Below are positions 1-6,227 of a DNA stretch of 6,597 nucleotides, one piece after another. The notes beneath the pieces were generated by a model. The model made no database searches, was not told the origin of the DNA, and worked only from the letters and a program-made list of their open reading frames with translations. The DNA is from Acidobacteriota bacterium (lineage in GTDB: Bacteria > Acidobacteriota > Terriglobia > Terriglobales > Acidobacteriaceae). Every line of letters begins with the position of its first letter. Within the stretch, counting starts at the first letter, position 1. The position numbers were made by a program, and so were the translations under genes. The DNA is taken from contig QIAR01000088.1 of assembly GCA_003225595.1 (NCBI GenBank), forward strand, positions 1 to 6,597. The letters run 5' to 3'.

Positions 1-2021
1 CGACCGCTCCCATCCTGAAGTGTGCCTTCGCGCTGATCGACAAGAACCCACCAGTTTTCCGGGGAGGCGGGCAGGACGAGCATCTTAGTTATAGGCGTAC
101 GCCCCTTCTCTCAGCGCGGGATGAAGAGGCAAAGAACATAGGCAAGGAAGTGCCCAACATTCCAGTCGAGACTGTGCTTTGGCGCAATCGCGAACTCGAG
201 TCAAGCGATCTGGTCAGCAACATCCTGCAAAAACGGCGGCAATTGCACTGCGGCTGGAAGGATTTTGCTGTCCTTTATCGCAACCATACCAGTCGCGACG
301 AACTGGTGAAGGAACTGGTTCAGCGCGGTATTCCATTCTCGATCGAGAACATGGACGTTCTAGATACGCCAGAGGTTCGTGACATATTGGCTTGCCTGGG
401 TGCGATCGTGTTTCCAACAGATACTGCTAGCCTCTTCCGTGTCGCTGCTCTGCCCCAATTCGGCATTGATCCAGTAAAGCTGCGAGCGGCCATGAGGTCG
501 GCTGCCAAAGATTCCAATCTCTTCTCTGTACTTCCGCAGATTGAATCTGGCCCCGCTGTTTTGCAGAAGGTGGAGGAAGTCCGCCAAGAAATCCAGCGCC
601 TCAATGCAAAAAGCCGGGGGGCAATGGAAATCGTCATCCGTAGCTTTGCCCTCGACCGAAGTTCGCCGCCGGCAAACGCGGTCGTGGAATTCGTCAGCTC
701 CTGGGAGAAAAAGGCCATCACCGCTACCGGGGAACTGGGCGAACTTCTGGAGTACATGGAGTATTTTCGCGAGGCTGGCGGAACGATTCCGATGACTGCC
801 CGCGACGAAGATGCCGTCCGCCTCATGACCGCTCATGGGGCCAAGGGTCTCGAATTCAATCATGTCTATATCATTCGCGCGAGCTCGCCGACGTTCCCCT
901 GCGGCTATCACGAATCCCTCGTAGAATTCCCGCGCGAGTTGCGGGATCCCGATTCCGTTGCGCAGGAGGAAGGTAAGGCGCTGAACGAGCAAGAGGAGCG
1001 TCGTTTGTTTTACGTTGCCATGACTCGGGCCCGCGACTCCCTTTCGATCTATGCAAAACAGGGCACCGGGAGAGATACGACTCCGCCCGGTTTCGTTCGC
1101 GACCTCCTCAAGAATTCAACCGTAGACCCGTGGTTTCGTTGGCGTCATGCCCGGCCGTTCCAGGTCGATCTGTTCGCAGAAGCGGAAGCCGCTCCCATCG
1201 GCCTTTCTAGTGCTGCGGCTTGGCTTTCGATGGGTTCCGTTGTCAACCTAAGTTCCAACCTGAGCGCCACGTCCATTGAAACCTATGAGACCTGCCCTTT
1301 GCAGTTCAAGCTGGACCGAGAATGGAAAATGCCGAGCGAAGTTCCGGGGGCGATGCAGTACGGAGCCGCCATGCACCGAGTCCTGCGCAGCTACTACGAT
1401 GCCGGGCGCTTCCGGCGTGCAATCGCGGACGACGATCTCATTGAACTGTTTCGTTCAGACTTGGCCGAGGCCGCCATCCAGGACCGTTACCAGCACGAAC
1501 TCTACGAGAAACAAGGCGTGGCCCAGTTGCGCGGTTTTCTTGCTCAGGCACGTCAAACTCCGCAGCCTGAGGTCTTGAATACAGAGCAGTGGTTTACCAT
1601 CCGCGTGGGCGAGGCGACGGTCAATGGCCGCATTGACCGTCTGGACCGACTGCCTGACGAACGTGTTGTCATTGTGGATTACAAGACAGGCAAGCCGCGC
1701 TCGCAGGAGGATGCCGATGAAAGCCTGCAGCTCTCGATTTATGCGCTCGCCGCTCTTCAGAACTGGGGCTACAAGGCGGATCGCCTCGTTTTTTATAACC
1801 TGGAAGACAACAGCTTCGTCTTTACGACGCGCAGCGAAATGCAACTGCAGGAAGCCAAGACGAAGATAGAGGAAGTCGCCGAGAAAATTGCGGCAGGGAA
1901 GTTTCCCGCAAAACCTGGTTATCACTGTTCGAGGTGTGCTTACCGCAATCTCTGTCCCGCAACTGAAAAAAACCTCTACAACGCAGCCCGTGCGAAGAAA
2001 GCCGCCGGCCGCGCGAATTAG
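1..2021 (+). CDS. UvrD/Rep-family helicase fused to RecB-like PD-(D/E)XK nuclease (5'-truncated by window)
   Basis: This is the C-terminal part of a superfamily 1A DNA helicase-nuclease, probably acting in the cytoplasm on DNA ends or recombination intermediates. The frame is open to base 3, and the first residues (TAPILKCAFALIDKN) resemble what follows the NYRS of UvrD motif IV. The GTG at 150 is therefore internal. Motif V (VRLMTAHGAKGLEF) starts at 816 and motif VI (EERRLFYVAMTRAR) at 993. From about 1260 a PD-(D/E)XK domain follows. It shows the GAAMH histidine (1374-1376), the GRID aspartate (1635-1637), DYKTG with D at 1677 and K at 1683, and QLSIY (Q at 1728, Y at 1740). Cysteines at 1293, 1926, 1935 and 1953 (one, then C-x2-C-x5-C) match the 4Fe-4S 'iron staple' of AddB/AdnAB-type nucleases. 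All catalytic residues look intact. The architecture resembles AdnA/AdnB, but the exact subfamily is unresolved without the ATPase half. The stop is TAG 2019-2021; no clear terminator follows directly. Confidence 0.93.
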   Translation, partial: TAPILKCAFALIDKNPPVFRGGGQDEHLSYRRTPLLSARDEEAKNIGKEVPNIPVETVLWRNRELESSDLVSNILQKRRQLHCGWKDFAVLYRNHTSRDELVKELVQRGIPFSIENMDVLDTPEVRDILACLGAIVFPTDTASLFRVAALPQFGIDPVKLRAAMRSAAKDSNLFSVLPQIESGPAVLQKVEEVRQEIQRLNAKSRGAMEIVIRSFALDRSSPPANAVVEFVSSWEKKAITATGELGELLEYMEYFREAGGTIPMTARDEDAVRLMTAHGAKGLEFNHVYIIRASSPTFPCGYHESLVEFPRELRDPDSVAQEEGKALNEQEERRLFYVAMTRARDSLSIYAKQGTGRDTTPPGFVRDLLKNSTVDPWFRWRHARPFQVDLFAEAEAAPIGLSSAAAWLSMGSVVNLSSNLSATSIETYETCPLQFKLDREWKMPSEVPGAMQYGAAMHRVLRSYYDAGRFRRAIADDDLIELFRSDLAEAAIQDRYQHELYEKQGVAQLRGFLAQARQTPQPEVLNTEQWFTIRVGEATVNGRIDRLDRLPDERVVIVDYKTGKPRSQEDADESLQLSIYALAALQNWGYKADRLVFYNLEDNSFVFTTRSEMQLQEAKTKIEEVAEKIAAGKFPAKPGYHCSRCAYRNLCPATEKNLYNAARAKKAAGRAN

Positions 2022-2136
2022 GACACCTGTCTACGACATTCGAAGTTATCAAGCATCGCACAAATGCCGACCAGAGCTGCCGTGGCGAGAGCATGGCTTC
2101 ACAGGTTGCGGATGAACGCGGGGATTGGCACAGTGT
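2022..2136. other. Intergenic stretch after the helicase-nuclease, no feature seen
   Basis: I see no ribosome binding site with a plausible ORF, no strong hairpin followed by T's, and no promoter pair in this first part of the gap. It is the start of the 833-base gap that runs to the thiolase gene; the remaining parts are annotated separately. Confidence 0.5.
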
Positions 2137-2213
2137 GGAAGGGCACGGCTTCAGCCGTGCCGTAAGTCCCGCCAGAGCAAGTGCACGGCGCGCCTGAAAA
2201 GGCGTGCCCTCCC
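2137..2213. repeat. Bipartite palindromic repeat element (REP/MITE-like)
   Basis: Two hairpins sit inside a larger dyad. Hairpin 1 pairs GGCACGGCT (2142-2150) with AGCCGTGCC (2153-2161), a perfect 9-base inverted repeat with only 2 bases between, so realistically 8 pairs and a 4-base loop. Hairpin 2 pairs GGCGCGCCT (2187-2195) with AGGCGTGCC (2200-2208), with one G-U pair and a GAAA tetraloop. The outer ends AGGGCACG (2140-2147) and CGTGCCCT (2203-2210) are perfect reverse complements, so the whole unit can also fold as one stem. There is no transposase and no T-run after either hairpin. The layout is that of dispersed intergenic palindromes; similar elements are, from memory, common in acidobacterial genomes. 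Whether it acts in RNA (end protection, attenuation) or is only a mobile remnant cannot be told here. Confidence 0.65.
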
Positions 2214-2249
2214 ATGGTTGAGCCACTCCAATACTTTTTCCGCAGCCTG

Positions 2250-2299
2250 TTCAGCCATGCCGTAAAGCGCTTTTCAGACGCGGGCTTTAGCCCTTCAGG
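2250..2299. repeat. Degenerate second copy of the palindromic repeat
   Basis: TTCAGCCATGCCGTAA (2250-2265) repeats TTCAGCCGTGCCGTAA (2150-2165) with one mismatch, exactly 100 bases downstream. It is followed by the palindrome AAAGCGCTTT (2264-2273), by a TAAAGC (2263-2268)/GCTTTA (2284-2289) pairing, and by GGGCT TT AGCCC (2282-2293). The pairing is weaker than in the first element, and the copy looks decayed or belongs to a related subtype. Confidence 0.4.
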
Positions 2300-2392
2300 T
2301 ACACGCTCTCCTTGTTAGGTAAATGAGCGCGAGCTAAAGATCGCACAGATTCTTGCGGGATCGTGAATACTGCGGGGCGGGGAACTCGGCAC
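2300..2392. other. Intergenic stretch, no feature seen
   Basis: Between the degenerate repeat and the T-tract of the minus-strand terminator I see no convincing gene, promoter or hairpin. Confidence 0.4.
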
Positions 2393-2424
2393 AAAAAAAC
2401 TTAGGGGACGCTTTAGGCGTCCCC
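2393..2424 (-). terminator. Intrinsic terminator of the minus-strand small gene
   Basis: GGGGACGC (2404-2411) and GCGTCCCC (2417-2424) form a perfect 8-base GC-rich stem with a 5-base loop. On the minus strand the stem is followed after four bases (TAAG) by seven T's (2399-2393), a classic rho-independent arrangement. It lies 22 bases past the stop codon of the 15-codon ORF. On the plus strand the same stem is followed by CGTTTTCG, so it might also weakly stop read-through from the helicase side, but the minus orientation is clearly the better one. Confidence 0.75.
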
Positions 2425-2446
2425 CGTTTTCGCTTCTGCCGGCAAG

Positions 2447-2494
2447 TTAGTGTTTCTTCTTGCCAGCCTTTTTTGCTTTCTTCTTTGCTGCCAT
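2447..2494 (-). CDS. 15-residue lysine-rich basic peptide MAAKKKAKKAGKKKH
   Basis: The ORF runs from ATG (2494-2492) to TAA (2449-2447) and encodes 15 residues, of which eight are Lys, four Ala, one Gly and one His. There is no hydrophobic or signal segment. The composition resembles a fragment of the AK-rich tail of histone H1-like bacterial proteins, so binding to nucleic acid or another polyanion is an inference only. The coding claim rests on context: AAGGGAGA 9 bases upstream of the ATG, a -35/-10 pair with 17-base spacing upstream, and a strong terminator 22 bases downstream. Together these predict a transcript of about 155 bases devoted to it. It lies convergent to the helicase-nuclease and divergent from the thiolase. 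Alternatively the unit is a small RNA and the ORF is incidental, though the regular Lys/Ala codons argue against that. I do not recognise a named family. Confidence 0.55.
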   Translation of the reverse strand: MAAKKKAKKAGKKKH

Positions 2495-2502
2495 GGATCT
2501 AT

Positions 2503-2510
2503 TCTCCCTT
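2503..2510 (-). promoter_or_regulatory. Ribosome binding site of the 15-codon ORF
   Basis: On the minus strand AAGGGAGA precedes the ATG at 2494, with 9 bases between the GGGAG core and the start codon. This is a good match to the 16S 3' end and is the main sequence argument that the tiny ORF is translated. Confidence 0.55.
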
Positions 2511-2526
2511 CCATTGTTCATGGATA

Positions 2527-2546
2527 TGCAACGCTGTTTTGTTGCA
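2527..2546 (-). promoter_or_regulatory. 5' UTR dyad of the small minus-strand transcript
   Basis: TGCAAC (2527-2532) and GTTGCA (2541-2546) form a 6-base inverted repeat around an 8-base loop. It lies just inside the predicted transcript start (about 2550) and upstream of the ribosome binding site. It could stabilise the 5' end of the message or be a protein-binding site; the stem is short, so this is tentative. Confidence 0.3.
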
Positions 2547-2556
2547 ACTGTTTGAA

Positions 2557-2585
2557 TGTATAGAGTCAATGAAAATTGATGTCAA
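2557..2585 (-). promoter_or_regulatory. Sigma70-like promoter of the small minus-strand gene
   Basis: On the minus strand a perfect -35 TTGACA (2585-2580) is followed by a 17-base spacer and the -10 hexamer TATACA (2562-2557), which matches consensus at four of six positions. The predicted start is near 2550, giving a 5' UTR of about 56 bases. A second TTGACT lies in the spacer. The surrounding bases are clearly more AT-rich than the rest of the window, as expected for a strong promoter. Confidence 0.55.
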
Positions 2586-2599
2586 GAAAAAAATGATGT

Positions 2600-2784
2600 G
2601 TCGACGCGTGTAATCCATGTACTAAAGTCACCGCGGAAGCGAAACGCGATCAAAATCTCCATCAGCGACTCCGGAATTCATCTTCCAGCCGTTCTTTCAG
2701 CCTCGAGATGACCACTAGCCTGCCGAGACAGAATTGACACTGAAGAGCCCGCCACTTTGCGTCAACGTACGCGCGGTGTGCGGT
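2600..2784. other. Intergenic stretch between the small gene promoter and the thiolase promoter
   Basis: No ORF with supporting signals and no clear hairpin was found. TTGACA occurs at 2734-2739, but no -10 lies at a suitable distance. Part of this stretch may hold regulatory sites for either divergent promoter, none of which I can name. Confidence 0.4.
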
Positions 2785-2816
2785 TTGAATTACAACTTTT
2801 TCGCGTCACGCCCATC

Positions 2817-2822
2817 TATAAT
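2817..2822 (+). promoter_or_regulatory. -10 element of the thiolase promoter
   Basis: TATAAT is a perfect -10 hexamer and would start transcription near 2829, about 26 bases before the thiolase ATG. No good -35 lies at 16-18 bases: ACTTTT sits at the 17-base position, while TTGAAT (2785-2790) is 26 bases away. The promoter may therefore depend on an activator or have a weak -35. Confidence 0.5.
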
Positions 2823-2842
2823 TAGGGGTTGGGAATTCATTC

Positions 2843-2847
2843 AGGAG
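2843..2847 (+). promoter_or_regulatory. Ribosome binding site of the thiolase gene
   Basis: AGGAG lies seven bases before ATG 2855. An in-frame TAA at 2819-2821, with no other start codon after it, fixes this ATG as the start. Confidence 0.8.
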
Positions 2848-2854
2848 CACGATT

Positions 2855-4048
2855 ATGGCTACTTTCGACGATGTCGTCATCATCTCCGGATGCCGGACTG
2901 GGGTAGGAAAATTTCAGGGAAGCCTCGCCGATTTGAGTGCTCCCCAACTCGGCGCAATCGTGGTGCGTGAGGCAGTCCGGCGCGCCAAGCTAGATCCAAA
3001 GCAAGTGGATGAATGCATTTTGGGAAACGTTGTGTCAGCTGGGCTGGGACAGAATCCCGCACGCCAGGCCGCTCTCCTCGGTGATTTGCCCCCTGAGGTG
3101 GGTGCCATGACTATCAACAAAGTCTGCGGCTCGGGACTGAAAGCTGTCGGTCTAGCTGCGCAGGCGGTCCGGACCGGTAACAGCGCCATCGTAGTTGCGG
3201 GCGGCATGGAATCAATGACCAACGCACCTTACCTCCTGCCGCTGGCGCGCAAAGGCTACCGCCTCGGCAATGCTCAAATCATCGACTCGATGGTGCACGA
3301 CGGTCTCTGGGACGTTTACAACAACTATCACATGGGGGTGACCGGCGAGAACGTCGCCGAGAAGTACGGCATCACACGCGAAGAACAAGATCAGTTCGCG
3401 GTTAACTCCCATCGCAAGGCCGTCGCAGCGATCAAGGAATGCCGCCTCAAGTCACAGATTGTTCCGGTGGAGATTCCCGCAAAGAAGAAAGGTGAGGCGC
3501 CGATTCTCTTCGAAAAAGACGAGTCGCCGCGCGAAGACACTACCATCGAAGCTCTGCGTTCCTTGAAGCCGGCATTTAAGAAAGACGGCACAGTCACGGC
3601 CGGCAACGCGCCGGGAGTGAACGACGGAGCGGCGGCTGTGGTAGTCACGAGTGCGCGGCGCGCAAAGGACCTCGGCGCTCAACCCATGGTCCGCATTGTT
3701 GCCCAAGGCACGAGCGGTATTGATCCGAAGTGGGTCATGATGGCTCCCGTGGGCGCCGTCCGTCAGATTTGGGAGAAGACCGGCTGGAAAACCGACGACG
3801 TTGATCTCTACGAGCTAAACGAGGCTTTCTCGGTACAGGCGCTGGCCGTCATGCGCGAACTGGAGCTTAATCCCGACAAGGTGAACGTGAACGGCGGTGC
3901 GGTTGCTATCGGACATCCGATTGGCGCTAGCGGCGCGCGCATTCTGGTGACGCTGATCCATGAGATGATCCGGCGCAATGTCCATCGCGGAATCGCTGCA
4001 CTCTGCCTGGGCGGCGGAAATGCGGTGGCAATGGCCGTAGAGCGGTAA
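2855..4048 (+). CDS. Acetyl-CoA C-acetyltransferase (thiolase, acetoacetyl-CoA thiolase)
   Basis: This is a full-length thiolase of 397 residues, the usual size for the family. It catalyses reversible condensation of two acetyl-CoA to acetoacetyl-CoA in the cytosol, feeding ketone-body, polyhydroxybutyrate, isoprenoid or fatty-acid routes. The nucleophilic cysteine is C91 in VCGSGLKA. GGMESMTNAPYLLP and the DGLWD...HMG segment are typical of the acetoacetyl-CoA (short-chain) group. NEAFS is at 322-326, H354 lies in GHPIGASGAR, and the second catalytic cysteine C384 is in CLGGGNA near the C-terminus. All catalytic residues are present. The start at ATG 2855 is forced by an upstream in-frame stop and backed by AGGAG. 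The gene stands alone: no beta-oxidation or PHB partner is visible, so biosynthetic versus degradative use cannot be settled. It ends 31 bases from the converging kinase gene with no obvious terminator between. Confidence 0.95.
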   Translation: MATFDDVVIISGCRTGVGKFQGSLADLSAPQLGAIVVREAVRRAKLDPKQVDECILGNVVSAGLGQNPARQAALLGDLPPEVGAMTINKVCGSGLKAVGLAAQAVRTGNSAIVVAGGMESMTNAPYLLPLARKGYRLGNAQIIDSMVHDGLWDVYNNYHMGVTGENVAEKYGITREEQDQFAVNSHRKAVAAIKECRLKSQIVPVEIPAKKKGEAPILFEKDESPREDTTIEALRSLKPAFKKDGTVTAGNAPGVNDGAAAVVVTSARRAKDLGAQPMVRIVAQGTSGIDPKWVMMAPVGAVRQIWEKTGWKTDDVDLYELNEAFSVQALAVMRELELNPDKVNVNGGAVAIGHPIGASGARILVTLIHEMIRRNVHRGIAALCLGGGNAVAMAVER

Positions 4049-4079
4049 ACGCACGGCAGCATCAACAGGGTACTTGTGC

Positions 4080-6227
4080 CTACGTGGTTTCTGTCCTCTC
4101 GGTGTTCGGCGCCGCCGTTCCCTCGGTCGGAATCGGCAGGGTCACAGTGAATACCGCACCACCTCCCGGCGCGGAGGCAGCCTCTACGTTCCCATTATGT
4201 TCTTTCAGCACGGCCTTGCAGATGCTCAGGCCGAGTCCCGTCCCCCGCCCAGGACGTTTTGTGGTGTAGAAGGGATCGAAGATGTTAGGCAGGATCTCCT
4301 GCGCGATTCCCGGCCCATCATCCTGGAAGGTGGCCCAAACCGAATTATCGGTGTGCCCCAGCCGGATGCGGATCGTCCCGCGGTCCCGTGCTTCGCGTAT
4401 GGCCTGCTCAGCATTGAGCAGGAGATTGAGAAATACCTGCATTAGCTGGTGCGGATCACCAACCACGATGGGAAGCGCTGATTCGGGCAGGAAGTCCACG
4501 GTGATGTTGCTCTTGCGCAAAGAGTAGGCGTGCAGGTGTAGCGTCCGATCCACCAGTTCGCTGAGATTGAGGCGGCTTTTGCCGGGGGCTGGAGGCCGCG
4601 AAAAGTACATCAGATTCTGAACGATCTCTGCCGCCCGGCGCGCCTGTTGCTGAAGCATCGTCAATTGTTTGCGCGTGGACTCACTGGCTCCATCTTCCTG
4701 CAGCAACTCCGATATGCCCAGAATGGCAGTCAACGGATTATTTAGTTCGTGCGCAAAGCCGCCGATCATCTGCCCCATGGCTGCCATGCGTTCACTCTGG
4801 ATGATCTGCTGTTCCAGCTTCTTCTCCACCGAAATGTCACGCACTGAAATAATCGCGCCGCTCAGATTGCCCTTCGCATCGAAGAGTTGGCTGGCGGTAG
4901 CCCGCATCGTGCGCCAGCTTCCGTCGCGGTGCCGGGCGCCATATTCGGAAGCGGCAAACGATTGTTTACTGGAAATCACGTCCCGATAAAGTGCCACCAA
5001 TTCCGGCGAATGGTCCTGCAGATCCTCGATCTTCTTGCCCAGCAGCTCTTCCGGCCGGTAGCCCAGCAGATCGCGAATCCGCGAGCTGACGAAGCTGTAA
5101 CGCTGCTCGAGATCGATCACTAGGATCAGATCGGGGAAGCTCTCCAGCAGTTGCCGGCGGAATTCCTCCTGCTGTTGAAGTTGCTTCTCCATGTTCCGTT
5201 TTTCGGTAACGTCCACTAGCGTGCCCTGGTAACGGATGATCTGGCCCGAAGCGTCCCATACCGCGCGCGATGCATCCTGGAAAATGGCAGGGGTGCCATC
5301 CTTGCGGCGCAGAGTGATTTCCCTGGCCCGGATCCCTCCGCGATCGTCTACGCTGCGTCCTAGAACCGGGTTCTCGCCGGGATCGAAGTTGAGGCCATTC
5401 GGGTCGAGCGCCAGCAGTTCCTCTTTGCTACCGTAGCCCAGCATCGAAACCAAGGCTGGATTCACGTCGAGCAGCTTGCCCTCAGGCGTGCTGAAATAAA
5501 CGCCTTCCTGCAAGGTCTCGAAGAGCTCAGTGAACCGCCGTTCCTTTTCACGTTCTTCGGTGACGTCTCGCGCCAGCGTACTTATGCCGACGACCTCGTC
5601 CCCTTTGACGATCGCGTTCAGGACACAATCAAAATAGAGCACGCGTGAACTCTTTTTCAGGCGCACGCGCACCATCCCAGACCAGCGACGCTTCTCGAGG
5701 AAAGGGCCCAGCGCCGGGTCCACATCATGACGCTGTGGTTCCCCGATAAACTCCTCCATCTTATGTCCCACGATTTCCGTGTAATGAATTCCGAGCAGTT
5801 CCGTAATCCGCCGGTTCACGGTGCGCAAAGTGCCATCCAACGAGACGGCAAAGGCAACGTCATCGATGGAGTCGATCAGTTCCTTGAAGCTACGCTGTGA
5901 GCGAAGGATGACCTGACTCAGTTGGTCCAGTTGCTCTTCTGAGGGGGTAGCGCCAGCGCGTTCCTGGAGGTTTTGCAGCAGGTGCTTGAGTTCGGAAACT
6001 TCGCGACGCCGACCATAGGCGTAGGTTGCGAAGAGGATGGCCATCACCAGCAGACCTACTGGTATGACCCCGAGATGGTATGGCAGGTTTTCCAGCCGTT
6101 CCCAGGAGAGAGCGGCTAAACCCGTGGCCAGTAGGACAAGAAACAGCAACGCCAAGCGCCAAAGCTTGGTCTCTTCTCGTTCCAAATGACCGGGCGGACG
6201 CGCAGATTGCTTCTCATCCTTTGACAT
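4080..6227 (-). CDS. Membrane-anchored sensor histidine kinase with three PAS-like domains
   Basis: This 715-residue hybrid-free sensor kinase would autophosphorylate on histidine and pass the phosphate to an unseen response regulator. Two membrane helices (about 22-42 and 52-71) are joined by a loop of only some ten residues. A helical linker (76-112) leads to three PAS-like units at about 112-228, 230-345 and 356-475. The first two end in RDVTEERE and VDVTEKR, the third in RDISVEKK; all three are typical PAS-to-effector joints. The HisKA domain has FAHELNNPLTA with H493. The HATPase domain has N605 in the N box, DGPG at 637-640 and GTGLG at 662-666. HELNNPL resembles NtrB-like (HPK4) kinases. 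No receiver domain is fused, and no response regulator is in the window. ATG 6227 is the only possible start, because an in-frame TAG (6266-6264) lies 12 codons upstream; its ribosome site is weak (GGGCGAG). The tiny outer loop suggests the cytoplasmic PAS units sense the signal. Confidence 0.93.
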   Translation of the reverse strand: MSKDEKQSARPPGHLEREETKLWRLALLFLVLLATGLAALSWERLENLPYHLGVIPVGLLVMAILFATYAYGRRREVSELKHLLQNLQERAGATPSEEQLDQLSQVILRSQRSFKELIDSIDDVAFAVSLDGTLRTVNRRITELLGIHYTEIVGHKMEEFIGEPQRHDVDPALGPFLEKRRWSGMVRVRLKKSSRVLYFDCVLNAIVKGDEVVGISTLARDVTEEREKERRFTELFETLQEGVYFSTPEGKLLDVNPALVSMLGYGSKEELLALDPNGLNFDPGENPVLGRSVDDRGGIRAREITLRRKDGTPAIFQDASRAVWDASGQIIRYQGTLVDVTEKRNMEKQLQQQEEFRRQLLESFPDLILVIDLEQRYSFVSSRIRDLLGYRPEELLGKKIEDLQDHSPELVALYRDVISSKQSFAASEYGARHRDGSWRTMRATASQLFDAKGNLSGAIISVRDISVEKKLEQQIIQSERMAAMGQMIGGFAHELNNPLTAILGISELLQEDGASESTRKQLTMLQQQARRAAEIVQNLMYFSRPPAPGKSRLNLSELVDRTLHLHAYSLRKSNITVDFLPESALPIVVGDPHQLMQVFLNLLLNAEQAIREARDRGTIRIRLGHTDNSVWATFQDDGPGIAQEILPNIFDPFYTTKRPGRGTGLGLSICKAVLKEHNGNVEAASAPGGGAVFTVTLPIPTEGTAAPNTERTETT

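Noticed and set aside
360..992. Long antisense ORF within the helicase-nuclease gene
   Set aside because: It is a shadow of the conserved helicase frame, with no recognisable domain.
150..2021. GTG 150 as the true start of the helicase-nuclease gene
   Set aside because: The same frame is open back to base 3 and encodes sequence typical of the stretch after UvrD motif IV, so the gene begins outside the window.
1822..2226. Minus-strand ORF overlapping the end of the helicase-nuclease and the repeat element
   Set aside because: It covers the Fe-S cysteine region in antisense, continues through the palindromic repeat, and has no start signals.
2353..2613. 86-codon plus-strand ORF across the small-gene locus
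   Set aside because: It has no ribosome binding site or family resemblance. It runs through the terminator stem and is antisense to the better supported minus-strand unit.
2662..2715. 17-codon minus-strand ORF (GTG start) ending in LKERLEDEFRSR
   Set aside because: No well-spaced ribosome site, promoter or terminator was found, and the Glu/Arg pattern alone is weak evidence.
2734..2739. TTGACA as the -35 of the thiolase promoter
   Set aside because: No -10-like hexamer lies 15-19 bases downstream, and the perfect TATAAT is 77 bases away.
4034..4057. GCCGT/ACGGC pairing at the end of the thiolase gene as a terminator
   Set aside because: It has only five pairs, a 14-base loop and no T-run.
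4074..4445. Plus-strand ORF following the thiolase gene
   Set aside because: It lies antisense to the conserved ATPase domain of the kinase, and its sequence is only the mirror of that gene.
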